The translations under genes and the position numbers were made by a program. 37,178 bases of DNA from CAYGGE01 sp966250865 (GTDB lineage: Bacteria > Patescibacteriota > UBA1384 > CAYGGE01), in NCBI GenBank assembly GCA_966250865.1, contig CBINIT010000006.1, positions 1-37,178 on the forward strand, in the 5' to 3' direction. Below, piece by piece: positions 8,230 through 15,755 of this stretch. Below the pieces are notes generated by a model. It had not been told where the DNA came from. It saw only the letters and a program-made list of their open reading frames with translations, and did not search any database. How positions within the stretch are numbered: the stretch's first letter is position 1; every line of letters begins with the position of its first letter.

Positions 8230-9314
8230 GCCCGCTTCAGTTTAAAGATGACAAAGTCCTTAATCTTTCGACCATTGAACTCGTACTCCGGAGTGAAGAT
8301 CGTATCAACCAGTTCAAGGCCCGCCTCTTCATAGACCTTAAGGTACCATTCAATCGGGCGATGTGACTCCACGATCTGATAATTACCTTCTTTTTTGATT
8401 TTCTTAAAGGTGTGGTTATCTTCGTATTTGTGTTCGGTCTGCATGCGGAAGTCGATCTGGGATTCAGGAACGTCGAAGATCAGAGGGTTACAAAAACCGA
8501 TGTAGGCAAAACCGTTCGGCTTCAGTTCGTCGCGGATGTTTTTCACAATCCGGACTACTTCATCTTCGGGAACAATACAAACGACTAAGTTACAGATAAT
8601 AATATCGAAGAAATCGTGTGAGATATCCTCTACATGACGATAGACATTTTCACGACCAATTCGCTCACCCGCTCGGACACGCATGTCAGGAGAGATATCG
8701 TAAAGTCGAGAGTCGGCACCCTTCGCCTTAAGCGCCGAGGCCAGAACCGCTGGGCCACCACCATAGTCCAAAACTTTTTTACCCTTCAGGTCTCCAAGAA
8801 GGGGAATAAGGGTGTTGTCGTAATAGGCCAGCTTAATCTTCTCTGCTTCAAGCTCCTTAATAACCCGACCCCACTGTTTCTGGCTCGAGACCATGGTCAT
8901 GTTCGATTCCCACATGATCTTCCAAAACTTATCGTACGACTCGGCAGCGACTTTATTGTCGATCAAAACGCCAATAGGAACTTCGCTCCAGATAATGATA
9001 CCTATTTTATCGTTACGGATAATCGTTTCGGTGAGCGGTTCAAACTTCTTTTTGATGAACTTGTATTCGGCCTTAGGGTATTTATTACGATCAGTCCAAT
9101 CTTTCAGGGACTCGTTGAAAATGAGCTTCGCTTTAATGCCCATCTTTGCTCGACGATTATGGTAGTCGGTCCAGAAGTCATCGCCTAACATGAGCGATTG
9201 TTTCGCCGAACCAAAGGTGTGATGTTCGGTGCCGCCAGCTTTAAGCAGTTCTTCAAGCAGCTGCTTGATTCCATCGATACCCGTAAATGACGTGACGTGT
9301 GGCTGTTCTGCCAT
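8226..9314 (-). CDS. SAM-dependent methyltransferase fused to a TrmB-like effector domain
   Basis: The 362-residue protein has two parts. Residues about 7-137 resemble the C-terminal effector half of TrmB regulators (FTGIDGIKQLLEELLKAG, FWTDYHNRRAKMGIKAKLIF, KIGIIIWSEVPIGVLIDNK), but no DNA-binding helix-turn-helix is present. Residues about 165-300 are a class I methyltransferase with motif I VLDYGGGPA (181-189) and an acidic strand-2 region (RLYDISPDM). It could be a methyltransferase gated by a small ligand; substrate and ligand are unknown. It starts 12 bases after the purine-type permease gene and has an AAAGGA ribosome site, so the two are probably co-transcribed. Confidence 0.85.
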   Translation of the reverse strand: MAEQPHVTSFTGIDGIKQLLEELLKAGGTEHHTFGSAKQSLMLGDDFWTDYHNRRAKMGIKAKLIFNESLKDWTDRNKYPKAEYKFIKKKFEPLTETIIRNDKIGIIIWSEVPIGVLIDNKVAAESYDKFWKIMWESNMTMVSSQKQWGRVIKELEAEKIKLAYYDNTLIPLLGDLKGKKVLDYGGGPAVLASALKAKGADSRLYDISPDMRVRAGERIGRENVYRHVEDISHDFFDIIICNLVVCIVPEDEVVRIVKNIRDELKPNGFAYIGFCNPLIFDVPESQIDFRMQTEHKYEDNHTFKKIKKEGNYQIVESHRPIEWYLKVYEEAGLELVDTIFTPEYEFNGRKIKDFVIFKLKRA

Positions 9315-9326
9315 AGAAATCCTTTC

Positions 9327-10622
9327 TTATCGGGATAGGTAAATGCTCAGCAATAAGAGCAGGGTTGAGACGACCAAATAGACATTCATCTCTTTAAATT
9401 TGTTACGGACGGCCAAGAGAATGAGGTAGGCGGCAAAACCAGCAAACATCGCTTTGTCTAAACCAAAGGTGATAATCGTAACGAGAGTAATCGCAGCTAG
9501 CACAACCGTGTCTGCCCAGCTATAGGTTTTCCATTCTTCTTTAGTAGGGAAGAGGAGTAAGCCAACATAGAAGAGAGCACCGGTGGTAGCAACGACGGGA
9601 ACAAGGTTAACGAGTGGCGTCAGCAGCAAGAAGAGCGACATCAGTAAGCCACAGAAAACCGCGGTCAAACCAGTTCGGCCACCCTCGCCGATACCAACAG
9701 CGCTTTCAACAAAGGTAATGAGGTTAGAAGTACCAAGCGCTGCCCCTACAACCGTACCGGCACCATCAACCGCTAGCGCCTCTTGCATCTTCGGTACGTT
9801 GCCATCTTTATCGAGGATTGAAGTGTTACGGGTAAGGCCGATAAATTTGGCGATACTTCCGTAAAAGTCGAGAATAAAGAGAATCAAAATAATCGACCAA
9901 ATACGTGGGTCAAGGATAATTCCGAGATCGAGAGCAAAGGTCCCGGCGAACATATCTTTCGATAATTTGATCGGCTCTACGGCTTGTCCGATGCCCAAGA
10001 AATGGGCAAAAAACGAGGCGGCGATAATACTTAAGAGCACCGCACCTTTAACTTTGAAGTAGCGAAGGATGGCCACAGCCACCAGGCCAAAGTAAAAGAC
10101 TAGGGCTTCAGGTGAAGTCAGCACACCAAAACCAGTGATCTGGATGCCATTGTAGGCAGTAATGCCGCTGACTTTCAGGGCTATGAGGAGCAAGAAGACA
10201 CCAACGGCGGCTGCCAGGCCGGATTTCAGCTTGTCAGGGATCGCGTTAATGATAGCCACTCGAACACGGGTGTAGTTCAAAAGGACGGTCAGTACACCAG
10301 ACCAGAATACTGCACCCAGTGCGCCTTGCCAGGTAAAGCCGAGAACTCCAACCACCACGTAGGCGATATAGGCATTCATTTCCAAGCCAGGCGCCACCGC
10401 AAAAGGAAGGTTGGCCCAAAGACCCATAACCAAGGTAGCCAGTACAGAACCGACAATAGTAGCGAAGAAGGCCACACTTTTGTCGATGCCCGCTTCGGCG
10501 AGAATCGCTGGATTGACTACGAAGATATAGGAGAGTGAAAGGAAGGTCGACAGACCCGCCAATAACTCAACTTTCCATGTTGTTTTCCGCTCCTTGAGCT
10601 GAAAGAACGTTGCTACGGACAT
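9327..10622 (-). CDS. NCS2-family purine-type permease (AzgA/GhxP-like)
   Basis: A 431-residue polytopic membrane protein with about 12-14 hydrophobic segments. It starts with FFQLKERKTTWKVELLAGLS and has the conserved AVAPGLEMNAYIAY segment, matching the AzgA branch of NCS2 carriers for adenine, guanine or hypoxanthine. The usual GMGLNA is here GLEMNA. Near the middle is SNLITFVESAVGIGEGGRTGLTA, another family hallmark. It probably imports a nucleobase by proton symport, which suits a salvage-dependent cell. AAGGG precedes the ATG. It is the first gene of the operon with the methyltransferase. Confidence 0.92.
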   Translation of the reverse strand: MSVATFFQLKERKTTWKVELLAGLSTFLSLSYIFVVNPAILAEAGIDKSVAFFATIVGSVLATLVMGLWANLPFAVAPGLEMNAYIAYVVVGVLGFTWQGALGAVFWSGVLTVLLNYTRVRVAIINAIPDKLKSGLAAAVGVFLLLIALKVSGITAYNGIQITGFGVLTSPEALVFYFGLVAVAILRYFKVKGAVLLSIIAASFFAHFLGIGQAVEPIKLSKDMFAGTFALDLGIILDPRIWSIILILFILDFYGSIAKFIGLTRNTSILDKDGNVPKMQEALAVDGAGTVVGAALGTSNLITFVESAVGIGEGGRTGLTAVFCGLLMSLFLLLTPLVNLVPVVATTGALFYVGLLLFPTKEEWKTYSWADTVVLAAITLVTIITFGLDKAMFAGFAAYLILLAVRNKFKEMNVYLVVSTLLLLLSIYLSR

Positions 10623-10656
10623 GTGTTCCCTTTCCGTAAATCATTATCTTATTTTG

Positions 10657-10685
10657 ATACTACGCTTGGCTGCTTTAGCAGGCAA
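10657..10685 (-). promoter_or_regulatory. Possible promoter of the permease operon
   Basis: Minus-strand TTGCCT, 17-base spacer, TAGTAT. The -35 box is embedded in a hairpin (GCTTG-G-CTGCT 10664-10674 with AGCAG-G-CAAGC 10677-10687). No purine-riboswitch core is seen between 10623 and 10769. Confidence 0.35.
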
Positions 10686-10707
10686 GCATTTTACCCGTTC
10701 CAAAGGG

Positions 10708-10740
10708 GGTGGTCAAAACAGCGAGTGCTCCTTTGACCAT
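10708..10740 (-). other. Stem-loop downstream of the 10770-11141 gene
   Basis: GGTCAAA and TTTGACC pair around an inner AGC/GCT stem. There is no T tract on either strand, so it may be a weak terminator or mRNA end-protecting stem. Confidence 0.4.
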
Positions 10741-10769
10741 CTTCCTTTAGTAAAATCCCTCCTACATTC

Positions 10770-11141
10770 TTACTGATCACGAAACGTAACGAGCAGTCCT
10801 ACCTTATCGCCGCAGCCGCACACTGAGACGTACGGATAGTCGTTGTGACGCCCTTCCTTCACCCGCTGAACCGCCTTGAGCCGATGCGTATGCTCATAGT
10901 GTCGTACCGCGTTCTCCAGGCGATTGTCGACGCAAGTACGGAACTCGTCATGTCGACCCTGGTTCTGGTGCGACCGGTTATTGCACTGGCAGACGAGAGA
11001 GAACCGGGTAACGCCAGGCGCAATATTGCGCACCTGAACCGCCTCGTATTTGTGATCGGTCGCTATGCTCCACCACGTAGCAGCAGCATAGATCAAGCCC
11101 ACAACGGCTACTACGGCTTCGAACCAATGCCTTGTTTTCAT
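10770..11141 (-). CDS. Small membrane-anchored protein with two CxC motifs, unknown function
   Basis: The 123-residue protein starts MKTRHWFEAVVAVVGLIYAA, an N-terminal anchor or signal peptide. The soluble part has CQC near residue 50 and CGC near residue 107, plus many His and Arg residues, which might bind metal or form disulfides. The ATG at 11141 is chosen because GGAAAAGAG precedes it and the hydrophobic segment begins there; an in-frame ATG at 11189 lies inside the leader hairpin. It is a single-gene unit with a near-consensus promoter. No family recognised. Confidence 0.68.
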   Translation of the reverse strand: MKTRHWFEAVVAVVGLIYAAATWWSIATDHKYEAVQVRNIAPGVTRFSLVCQCNNRSHQNQGRHDEFRTCVDNRLENAVRHYEHTHRLKAVQRVKEGRHNDYPYVSVCGCGDKVGLLVTFRDQ

Positions 11142-11183
11142 ATCTCTTTTCCAATGTGCATGCGCCGGAGCATAGCGCGTCGT

Positions 11184-11215
11184 TGTCACACCTTGCTCCG
11201 CTTTCTAGTGTGACA
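11184..11215 (-). other. 5' leader inverted repeat
   Basis: TGTCACAC (11184-11191) and GTGTGACA (11208-11215) form an 8-bp stem. The predicted start of the minus-strand transcript (about 11213) lies in the first arm, so this would be a stem-loop at or very near the 5' end of the mRNA, or an operator. Confidence 0.55.
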
Positions 11216-11219
11216 GGCG

Positions 11220-11248
11220 ATCATAGCATAGTTGTATCATTATGTCAA
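11220..11248 (-). promoter_or_regulatory. Strong promoter of the 10770-11141 gene
   Basis: Minus-strand TTGACA, 17-base spacer, TATGAT; start near 11213. Confidence 0.75.
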
Positions 11249-11328
11249 TACTATTTCAACACATAGGAGGACATAATTACCGATATAATATGGTTTATAT
11301 TTATATATTCTACGTTAATGGCATAAAG

Positions 11329-11359
11329 TGTTGTAATATTTTCAACAACATGTTATACT
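11329..11359 (+). promoter_or_regulatory. Promoter and candidate operator of the second TrmB-like gene
   Basis: TTGTAA (11331-11336), 17-base spacer, TATACT (11354-11359). The -35 box sits in an imperfect palindrome, TGTTGtaatattttCAACA (11329-11347), a plausible autoregulatory site. TTTCAACA recurs at 11254-11261. Confidence 0.6.
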
Positions 11360-11378
11360 TGATGGAGAGGAGTTACCT

Positions 11379-12140
11379 ATGGAAACATTACTCAAACAAA
11401 TCGGCTTAAACGATAAAGAGATTAAGGTCTATTTGGCCATTCAGCAGTACGGGAAAATTACCCCAGCGGAGATCGCGAAGCTAACTGGCATCAACCGAAC
11501 AACGGTGTACAGCACAGCCAAGGAGCTTATGAGGTTGGGGATCGTGACCGAGGATCTCGGGAGCTCGCCTCGATATTTACTGGCCTTGCCGGCAGCTGAA
11601 CTTGAAAAAGTTATTGATCGTGAAGAGAAGCGACTAGAAGCAAAGAAGCAGGTAGTCGGTCAGGCGATTAGTGAGCTTAAGGCATTTACGAAACAAACGA
11701 AGTATTCTATTCCAAAAATCACTTTTATCACTGAAGAAAAAGTTGAGGATTATCTGTATAAGCGAACAGAAGAATGGATTAAGAGTATTAAAGAGAGAGG
11801 GGAGAACACTGCTTGGGGCTTCCAAGATACTTCACTGGTGAGCCGCTACGAGGATTGGATTAACTGGTATTGGCGTAATGCCAATCCCAAGGATATGACT
11901 TGGAAGCTGTTGACCAATCAGGCAGATATCGAAAGCACAATGAAAAAGCGGAATTACACGCAGCGCAATATTAAACTTTGGGATGGCAAAGGAGCGTTTA
12001 GTGCCAGCACCTGGGTCTGCGGCGACTATCTCATCATGATCGCCACCCAACAACGACCGCATTACCTCGTTGAAATTCACGATGCCGTATTAGCGCAAAA
12101 TATGCGCGAACTCTTTAAGGCTATCTGGTCTACGGTCTAA
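11379..12140 (+). CDS. TrmB-family transcriptional regulator
   Basis: The 253-residue protein has an N-terminal winged helix-turn-helix (residues 1-70; TPAEIAKLTGINRTTVYSTA), a helical linker (75-105) and a C-terminal effector-like domain (about 112-250) starting IPKITFITEEKVEDYLY. The effector half diverges from that of the regulator at 3510-4265 and is unusually rich in Trp. GGAGAGGAG lies before the ATG, and a promoter with an overlapping palindrome precedes it. Its 3' end overlaps the convergent GNAT-type gene by 11 bases. Targets and ligand are unknown; divergent neighbours and itself are the first candidates. Confidence 0.88.
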   Translation: METLLKQIGLNDKEIKVYLAIQQYGKITPAEIAKLTGINRTTVYSTAKELMRLGIVTEDLGSSPRYLLALPAAELEKVIDREEKRLEAKKQVVGQAISELKAFTKQTKYSIPKITFITEEKVEDYLYKRTEEWIKSIKERGENTAWGFQDTSLVSRYEDWINWYWRNANPKDMTWKLLTNQADIESTMKKRNYTQRNIKLWDGKGAFSASTWVCGDYLIMIATQQRPHYLVEIHDAVLAQNMRELFKAIWSTV

Positions 12141-13110
12141 GCGACTCAGAGAGGGACCCAACACGAGGCATGACGCGCTGTGCAACAGGGACATATGAGA
12201 GCTGATACTGCGGGACCGGCTCGAACTTAAAATTCGTCTTCCAGCCACCAGAGTTACCCTTACCGGCATCGTAGCATTTCATGCCCAAGGCGATAGCACG
12301 ATCAATTTGAAGCAGATTCAACAGCTTCCCAAGATTACGGATCTCGTGATCCGCTCCCATGTTCATACCGACAAATGTGTTGTTGTAGCGGATGGCATAG
12401 GCTGCGGCAGCGGGCCGGCCATCGACCGTGATGGTTATGCACTCGGTTGGGAAAAGCGCCATGAGGTTACGGAAAACTTCCTGTCGGTATACATAGCGGA
12501 ATGAGGAGGATTCACCGAAACGCTGGCGATTCAGCTCGACGACAAGATCAAGCGCTTTAGGATCATTGTAGGTCACTTCTATTTGATGCTCACGATAAAG
12601 TTTGCGCATCTGGTTACGTAGGCGATTTGCCGAATCCGATGACCAAGTTTTTGAGAGATAGTCATCGTAATTAGTAAAGCTCGTAAGGTCTAAAAGATAT
12701 TTATATTCATACGGCTCCGTCGTCACATTGGGCGTACGATGTTGATGGCGTAGGGGCGCAAGTAGGGTAGGCAGCGTACAGTACTCAAGGAACTGAGTGA
12801 GGGGGATGTCGTAGCCCGGCAGTAAGAGGAGCTGGTTATCATCGGTATCGTCCCCACCAAAAAACTCGAGAAACGAGCCGGCAGGAGGAGCATAAGGAGG
12901 AAGGAGTCCTTCCTGCGTATTTACTTGTAGTGGCAACAAACCGACTGGCAAGGCATCGTCAAAAGCGACCACAAAGTAAGGCAGGAAGTGGAGTGGGCGC
13001 ACAAAGGCAAACCGAAAATCCCACTGATCATCCAATGTTTTGTTCGGGCTTAACGCCTGCCAAATAACTTTTGCTTGATTAATATCTCTGACAACTTTGA
13101 AATGAATCAT
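12130..13110 (-). CDS. GNAT-fold acyltransferase (BioF2/FemAB-like)
   Basis: The 326-residue protein resembles the Acetyltransf_6 (BioF2-like) group: two GNAT-like halves, with the second half (about 145-290) containing LRNQMRKLYREHQIEVTY, PAAAAYAIRYNNTFVGMNMG and a KCYDAGKGNSGGWKTNF segment near the end. Such proteins transfer acyl or aminoacyl groups, often in envelope or polysaccharide modification. GGAGAGGTG precedes the ATG. It is convergent with the TrmB-like gene. The donor and acceptor cannot be read from the sequence. Confidence 0.82.
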   Translation of the reverse strand: MIHFKVVRDINQAKVIWQALSPNKTLDDQWDFRFAFVRPLHFLPYFVVAFDDALPVGLLPLQVNTQEGLLPPYAPPAGSFLEFFGGDDTDDNQLLLLPGYDIPLTQFLEYCTLPTLLAPLRHQHRTPNVTTEPYEYKYLLDLTSFTNYDDYLSKTWSSDSANRLRNQMRKLYREHQIEVTYNDPKALDLVVELNRQRFGESSSFRYVYRQEVFRNLMALFPTECITITVDGRPAAAAYAIRYNNTFVGMNMGADHEIRNLGKLLNLLQIDRAIALGMKCYDAGKGNSGGWKTNFKFEPVPQYQLSYVPVAQRVMPRVGSLSESLRP

Positions 13111-13216
13111 AGCACCTCTCCGTTATGTACATAGGTGATCGTAGCAAGCGCTTGGGGGTAAATCGTTGGAAGATCTCGCAAAGTAACCGCTAAATATTGA
13201 TTGTTTTTCGCACAAC
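13111..13216. other. Intergenic DNA between the GNAT-type gene and the RNA promoter
   Basis: Apart from the GNAT ribosome site and a CAAGCGCTTG palindrome (about 13145-13154), no gene or clear promoter is seen. The rest of this 358-base gap holds the candidate RNA gene and its promoter. Confidence 0.4.
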
Positions 13217-13245
13217 TTGACAGTCCTGTACCTCTCACGTAAACT
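13217..13245 (+). promoter_or_regulatory. Strong promoter of the candidate RNA
   Basis: TTGACA (perfect -35), 17-base spacer, TAAACT; start about 13251-13253, at the first base of the closing stem of the RNA. Confidence 0.78.
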
Positions 13246-13250
13246 GAATA

Positions 13251-13410
13251 CTTGTGTGCCGAGAGAGAAAGCGCTTACTTGGTTAACCCTTCTCTCTATA
13301 CTAGGCCTCAAATCTCAACGTAACCTTTACCACTCTCGGTAAGGGGTTCTCAAAAAAACGATCGGTGATCGTTCAACACAAGAAAGGTCTGGCTGACGAG
13401 CCAGATTTTT
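13251..13410 (+). ncRNA. Structured RNA of about 160 nt, candidate novel small RNA or leader
   Basis: The transcript expected from the promoter at 13217 starts with CTTGTGT (13251-13257), which pairs with ACACAAG (13376-13382) and closes the molecule. Inside are three hairpins: AGAGAGAA/TTCTCTCT (13262-13269 with 13290-13297); AACCTTTACC with GGTAAGGGGTT (13322-13331 with 13338-13348, one bulge); and AACGATC/GATCGTT (13357-13363 with 13367-13373). An intrinsic terminator follows. CCGAGAG (13259-13265) can also pair with CTCTCGG (13333-13339), a conformation that excludes the first two hairpins. No open frame of note lies inside. It does not match 6S, SRP, tmRNA, RNase P or tRNA by eye. It could be a free small RNA or an attenuated leader for the gene at 13469. 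Confidence 0.62.
13388..13410 (+). terminator. Rho-independent terminator of the candidate RNA
   Basis: TCTGGCT (13388-13394), GACG loop, AGCCAGA (13399-13405), then TTTTT. Confidence 0.85.
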
Positions 13411-13468
13411 CGTTTAAGCATAAGTTAATCGCAACGATGTCAGTGTAGTTTCAAGGGGGAATAGTGCC

Positions 13469-13897
13469 ATGCGACGACTCTGGCCTGCGCTTCTTTGTCT
13501 TTTCATGATGACACTTGTCGGCATGTGGATGCCAAGCAGGAGACGGTCTATTGCCGATAGTTATACTCGAGACATCGAGCATGGACATGAAATCTGCTAC
13601 CTTTGCGGGTCAACGGTCGGGTATCTAACCGAAACGACGCCGTTGGTTGGCGCTAGGTATGAGAGCTGGCCACGACACTGGGTAAAGGCCTACATCACGA
13701 TCTGCGATACGTGCGTGAGCCGCCATGGTTGGCCGCTTTCACAAACCCTTCAAGAAGAGGCGAGGAAGAACTGGCAGACCGTGGAGATCGAGTACTATGG
13801 GCCACTGTTTCGGACAAAGCCACACGTTTGGCAACGACGTCTAAAACAGATACAAAGTATTCGACTCACCGAACAACACCCGGAAACCATTCCATAG
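13469..13897 (+). CDS. Exported protein with two CxxC motifs, unknown function
   Basis: The 142-residue protein starts with a signal peptide or anchor (MRRLWPALLCLFMMTLVGMW). The mature part has CYLC near residue 47 and CDTC near residue 84, a pair that could form a zinc ribbon. A GGGGG ribosome site precedes the ATG. No promoter is evident between the terminator at 13410 and the gene, so transcription may come from read-through of the RNA upstream. No known family recognised. Confidence 0.7.
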   Translation: MRRLWPALLCLFMMTLVGMWMPSRRRSIADSYTRDIEHGHEICYLCGSTVGYLTETTPLVGARYESWPRHWVKAYITICDTCVSRHGWPLSQTLQEEARKNWQTVEIEYYGPLFRTKPHVWQRRLKQIQSIRLTEQHPETIP

Positions 13898-13909
13898 CCC
13901 CAGAGGGGG

Positions 13910-13946
13910 AGTGAGGCTCACGGCAGCAAAATGCGTGGGCCTCACT
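13910..13946. terminator. Long hairpin between convergent genes
   Basis: AGTGAGGC (13910-13917) pairs with GCCTCACT (13939-13946), with inner CACG/CGTG pairing. It lacks a T tract on either side, so it would be an unusual bidirectional terminator. Confidence 0.4.
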
Positions 13947-15037
13947 TATGCCTCTTGTTCGTCCACTTCTACTTGCGCGTGAAACTTCTTGTGAATATCA
14001 CGGAGCTGCTTGTTCGTCACGTGAGTATAGATCTGGGTCGTCGTGATAGAGGAGTGGCCAAGGAGCTGTTGAACCGAACGAATATCTGCCCCGTTACTTA
14101 AGAGGTCAGTAGCGAACGAATGCCGTAAGGTGTGCGGATGAATATCTTTGGTAATACCGGCCGATTTGGCATATTTTTTTACGATACGTTGGACCGATCG
14201 GGGAGTGAGGCGAAGTTGTGAAACTGTCTCGCCACTAATTTTCAGCTGGTAATCAGCCTCGTCGACCGACTCTTTCTGACTAGCTCGTGGTGCAAGCTTA
14301 GCAGAAACCGCTTTCTTACCATGACGGACAAAGAGGGCAGGGTCCTTGTCGCGTCGTCGCTTCAAGTAGTTTGCTAAAGCGCCCTTGGCATGGTCGGAAA
14401 GAAACACGAGTCGAGCCTTGCCACCCTTACCAATCACCGTTAACTCTTCGGTCTTTAAGTTCAGCTGATCGCGATTCAAATTCGTTAATTCTGCGACACG
14501 TAAACCAGTAGAGAAGAGCGTAGATAGGAGAGCAGCGTCGCGAGCACCGATCAGGTTCGTTGGCTTTGGCGACTCAATCAGCCGAACCAGTTCTTCAGGT
14601 TCAAGAAAGGTGATATCTCTATCAGGTGTATCGGCCAGTTCAATCCGTTCGGCGGGCAGGGAAGAGACATCCTGACGAGCCAGATACTTCAAGAAGGATC
14701 GAAGGGCGATAAGGTGGTAATTCTGGGTGGTCCGGGATAACCCCTTGGAGGGCGATATATTCGATGAATCTGTGGATAAGTTGGGGTTGGGAAGTCGGTT
14801 CAACCACAAGCGAAAATCATGAACGAGCTCTTGTGAAATTTTCGCGACGCTAGAAATATTTTTCGTTTCACAAAATTCTACAAACCGTGCAAGATAATGC
14901 GCGTAATTGCTTACCGTTAATGGCGAGTGTCCCCTGTCTATTTCACAGTACTCTAAAAATGATTGTACATACTGCTCAAGCGACTTCGTAGCGCTCGCAG
15001 TACCCTTCACGGTAGACTGTTCGGCCTGTTCGTCCAT
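13946..15037 (-). CDS. Tyrosine recombinase, XerC/XerD-like
   Basis: The 363-residue protein has an N-terminal SAM-like core-binding domain (about 20-120) and a catalytic domain with all expected residues: Arg180 (STGLRVAEL), Lys207 (GKGGKARLV), His302 and Arg305 (HTLRHSF), His328 (LLGHSS) and Tyr337 (TQIYTHV). It is longer than usual Xer proteins (about 300) because of a linker near 85-100 and an insert at about 238-275. The start at 15037 is chosen because AAGGAGG lies just before it and would otherwise be read as coding from the ATG at 15055. It likely resolves chromosome dimers; no phage or element context is visible. Confidence 0.9.
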   Translation of the reverse strand: MDEQAEQSTVKGTASATKSLEQYVQSFLEYCEIDRGHSPLTVSNYAHYLARFVEFCETKNISSVAKISQELVHDFRLWLNRLPNPNLSTDSSNISPSKGLSRTTQNYHLIALRSFLKYLARQDVSSLPAERIELADTPDRDITFLEPEELVRLIESPKPTNLIGARDAALLSTLFSTGLRVAELTNLNRDQLNLKTEELTVIGKGGKARLVFLSDHAKGALANYLKRRRDKDPALFVRHGKKAVSAKLAPRASQKESVDEADYQLKISGETVSQLRLTPRSVQRIVKKYAKSAGITKDIHPHTLRHSFATDLLSNGADIRSVQQLLGHSSITTTQIYTHVTNKQLRDIHKKFHAQVEVDEQEA

Positions 15038-15133
15038 TGTTCCCTCCTTAATCAAACCACTTTTACCGTAATCAGAGCCGCCTAAACTGGGTTTTAAACA
15101 AAATTGTGCGACATAACTAGTATAGCACGTCCC

Positions 15134-15163
15134 GTGACAGGTGAGTCTTAGCTATGGTAGAGT
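15134..15163 (+). promoter_or_regulatory. Leaderless-type promoter of the PAP2 gene
   Basis: GTGACA, 18-base spacer, TAGAGT. The start would fall on the ATG at 15170. No Shine-Dalgarno sequence is present. Confidence 0.45.
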
Positions 15164-15169
15164 ACATAT

Positions 15170-15739
15170 ATGCAAGAACTTATTACTTTCGACCAACAGC
15201 TCTCAGCTCGCTTCTCCACCTACGTCGGAGAGCATTTTTTGTTTGCCCCGCTCTTTAAATTCATTGGCGTTGGGTTGGTCTATGTCATTCCAGTCGTCCT
15301 CTTAATCCTCTGGTTTATAGTCTCCCGGAAGGTGGCACTTCGAGCCGCCATCGCTGGCGTCTTCGCCTGGGAAGGCGTTAGTAAGGTTGTAGCGAGCCTC
15401 GTAGACCGTCCCCGGCCCTCAGTAAGCCAGATTGGCGCCAAAGAACTGGTGTTTCATCGACCCGATACCTCATTCCCCTCTGACCATTCCGCCTTTCTGG
15501 CTGCCGTAGCAGTAACGTTTATTCTGATGGGACAGCGCAAGCTCGGCTATGCGGTTGCGATTATTGCGGTACTTGTCGGCATTGCCCGTGTTGGCATTGG
15601 CGTTCATTTTCCTGCCGATATCCTCGCTGGGTGGCTTGTCGGCACAATCACCGCCCTCCTCTTCCACGCCATCCATCAACCTCTTGATCAATATGTCATT
15701 GAACCGCTGATTAAGCTAGCTCGGAAGTTTCACCTATAA
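15170..15739 (+). CDS. PAP2-family membrane phosphatase, possible undecaprenyl-diphosphatase
   Basis: A 189-residue membrane protein with the three PAP2 signatures: Lys72 to RPRP (80-83), SFPSDHS (101-107) and Arg140 with His146 and Asp150 (RVGIGVHFPAD). The catalytic His pair is present. About five membrane segments. Members of this size recycle the lipid carrier undecaprenyl diphosphate or dephosphorylate phosphatidylglycerol phosphate. The nearby DedA-like gene, 16 bases downstream, and the WecA/MraY-like gene at 20904 favour the lipid-carrier role, but this is inference. Confidence 0.9.
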   Translation: MQELITFDQQLSARFSTYVGEHFLFAPLFKFIGVGLVYVIPVVLLILWFIVSRKVALRAAIAGVFAWEGVSKVVASLVDRPRPSVSQIGAKELVFHRPDTSFPSDHSAFLAAVAVTFILMGQRKLGYAVAIIAVLVGIARVGIGVHFPADILAGWLVGTITALLFHAIHQPLDQYVIEPLIKLARKFHL

Positions 15740-15755
15740 GACTGAGAGGCCATTT

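Noticed and set aside
10623..10769. Purine riboswitch upstream of the NCS2 permease
   Set aside because: The conserved three-way junction bases of purine riboswitches are not seen.
13251..13410. 6S RNA, SRP RNA, tmRNA or a tRNA
   Set aside because: No single long bubble-bearing helix, no SRP apical loop, no tRNA-like ends or T-loop, and the size is wrong for tmRNA.
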